Assembly (NCBI RefSeq): GCF_015832195.1
Contig: NC_052018.1
Location: 40,273,258-40,337,257, forward strand
Source: Motacilla alba alba
Lineage: Eukaryota > Chordata > Aves > Passeriformes > Motacillidae
Direction: 5' to 3'
DNA: 64,000 bases
The stretch's first letter is position 1. Every line of letters starts with the position of its first letter. Position numbers and translations under genes: made by a program. Positions 63,801 to 64,000 of this stretch are shown here, piece by piece. The notes below the pieces were generated by a model. It saw only the letters and a program-made list of their open reading frames with translations, made no database searches and was not told the origin of the DNA.

Positions 63801-64000
63801 TCTTGCATCATATAGTCACTGAGACTTTCATAGCAAATGCTATGCAAAGTAGAGAAGGCATATGGTAACAGATCAAAAGGACTTTTTGGACACTTTTTTT
63901 TTTAATTTGGCTCCAAATTGGCTTCCTACCATGCTGTCATGCTTTAGAACTGATGCTTGCCAGCTATATTATCTGTGTTTACAAAGCCATAAGGATGTGT
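63801..64000. other. Unassigned edge sequence
   Basis: The last 200 bases contain a T run (63893-63903) and no recognisable CR1 protein text. It may be flanking DNA or a diverged continuation of the CR1 copy; the window ends before this can be told. Confidence 0.4.

Noticed and set aside
1..64000. CRISPR arrays, operons, prophage or other prokaryotic systems
   Set aside because: No regularly spaced repeats, no dense coding, and vertebrate retroelements throughout; the window is not prokaryotic.

Overview
The window reads as non-coding vertebrate nuclear DNA, almost certainly from a bird and probably a passerine. It is AT-rich and CpG-poor, with no bacterial-style genes and no recognisable multi-exon gene. 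Its recognisable repeats are avian: two CR1 LINEs (positions 38761-39597 on the + strand and 61733-63800 on the - strand), a tRNA-Ile-headed SINE with a CR1-type tail that matches what I know of passerine TguSINE1 (4807-4958), and a solo retroviral LTR with TGTTA...TAACA ends and a near-perfect 5-bp target duplication (5154-5750). Older amniote repeats of the MIR type are also present, most clearly at 55935-56112.

Layout. 0-8 kb: unique AT-rich DNA, a G/T-rich tract, the SINE, the solo LTR with an internal GA expansion, then a 309-bp almost pure pyrimidine tract built from successive hexamer repeats. 8-18.7 kb: featureless apart from one possible decayed retroelement. 18.7-60 kb: gene-desert sequence with islands that look like conserved regulatory DNA (higher CpG, clustered homeodomain, POU, SOX, T-box or RFX-like words) near 18.7-19.3, 27.3-28.0, 41.2-41.4, 43.2-43.8, 45.4-45.7, 48.4-48.6 and 59.6-59.7 kb. 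One plus-strand reading frame at 37646-37885 looks more like a real exon than the others, with a weak helical resemblance to type I interferons. The right end (61.7-63.8 kb) is a long CR1 copy carrying endonuclease and reverse transcriptase remnants with dead catalytic motifs.

Function as a whole: no pathway is encoded here. The simplest reading is an intergenic desert or a very large intron near a developmental gene, with scattered enhancer-like islands and fossils of retrotransposition. The regulatory islands are proposed from composition and motif words only; no alignment was available to show conservation. I did not find convincing evidence of a new multi-gene system.
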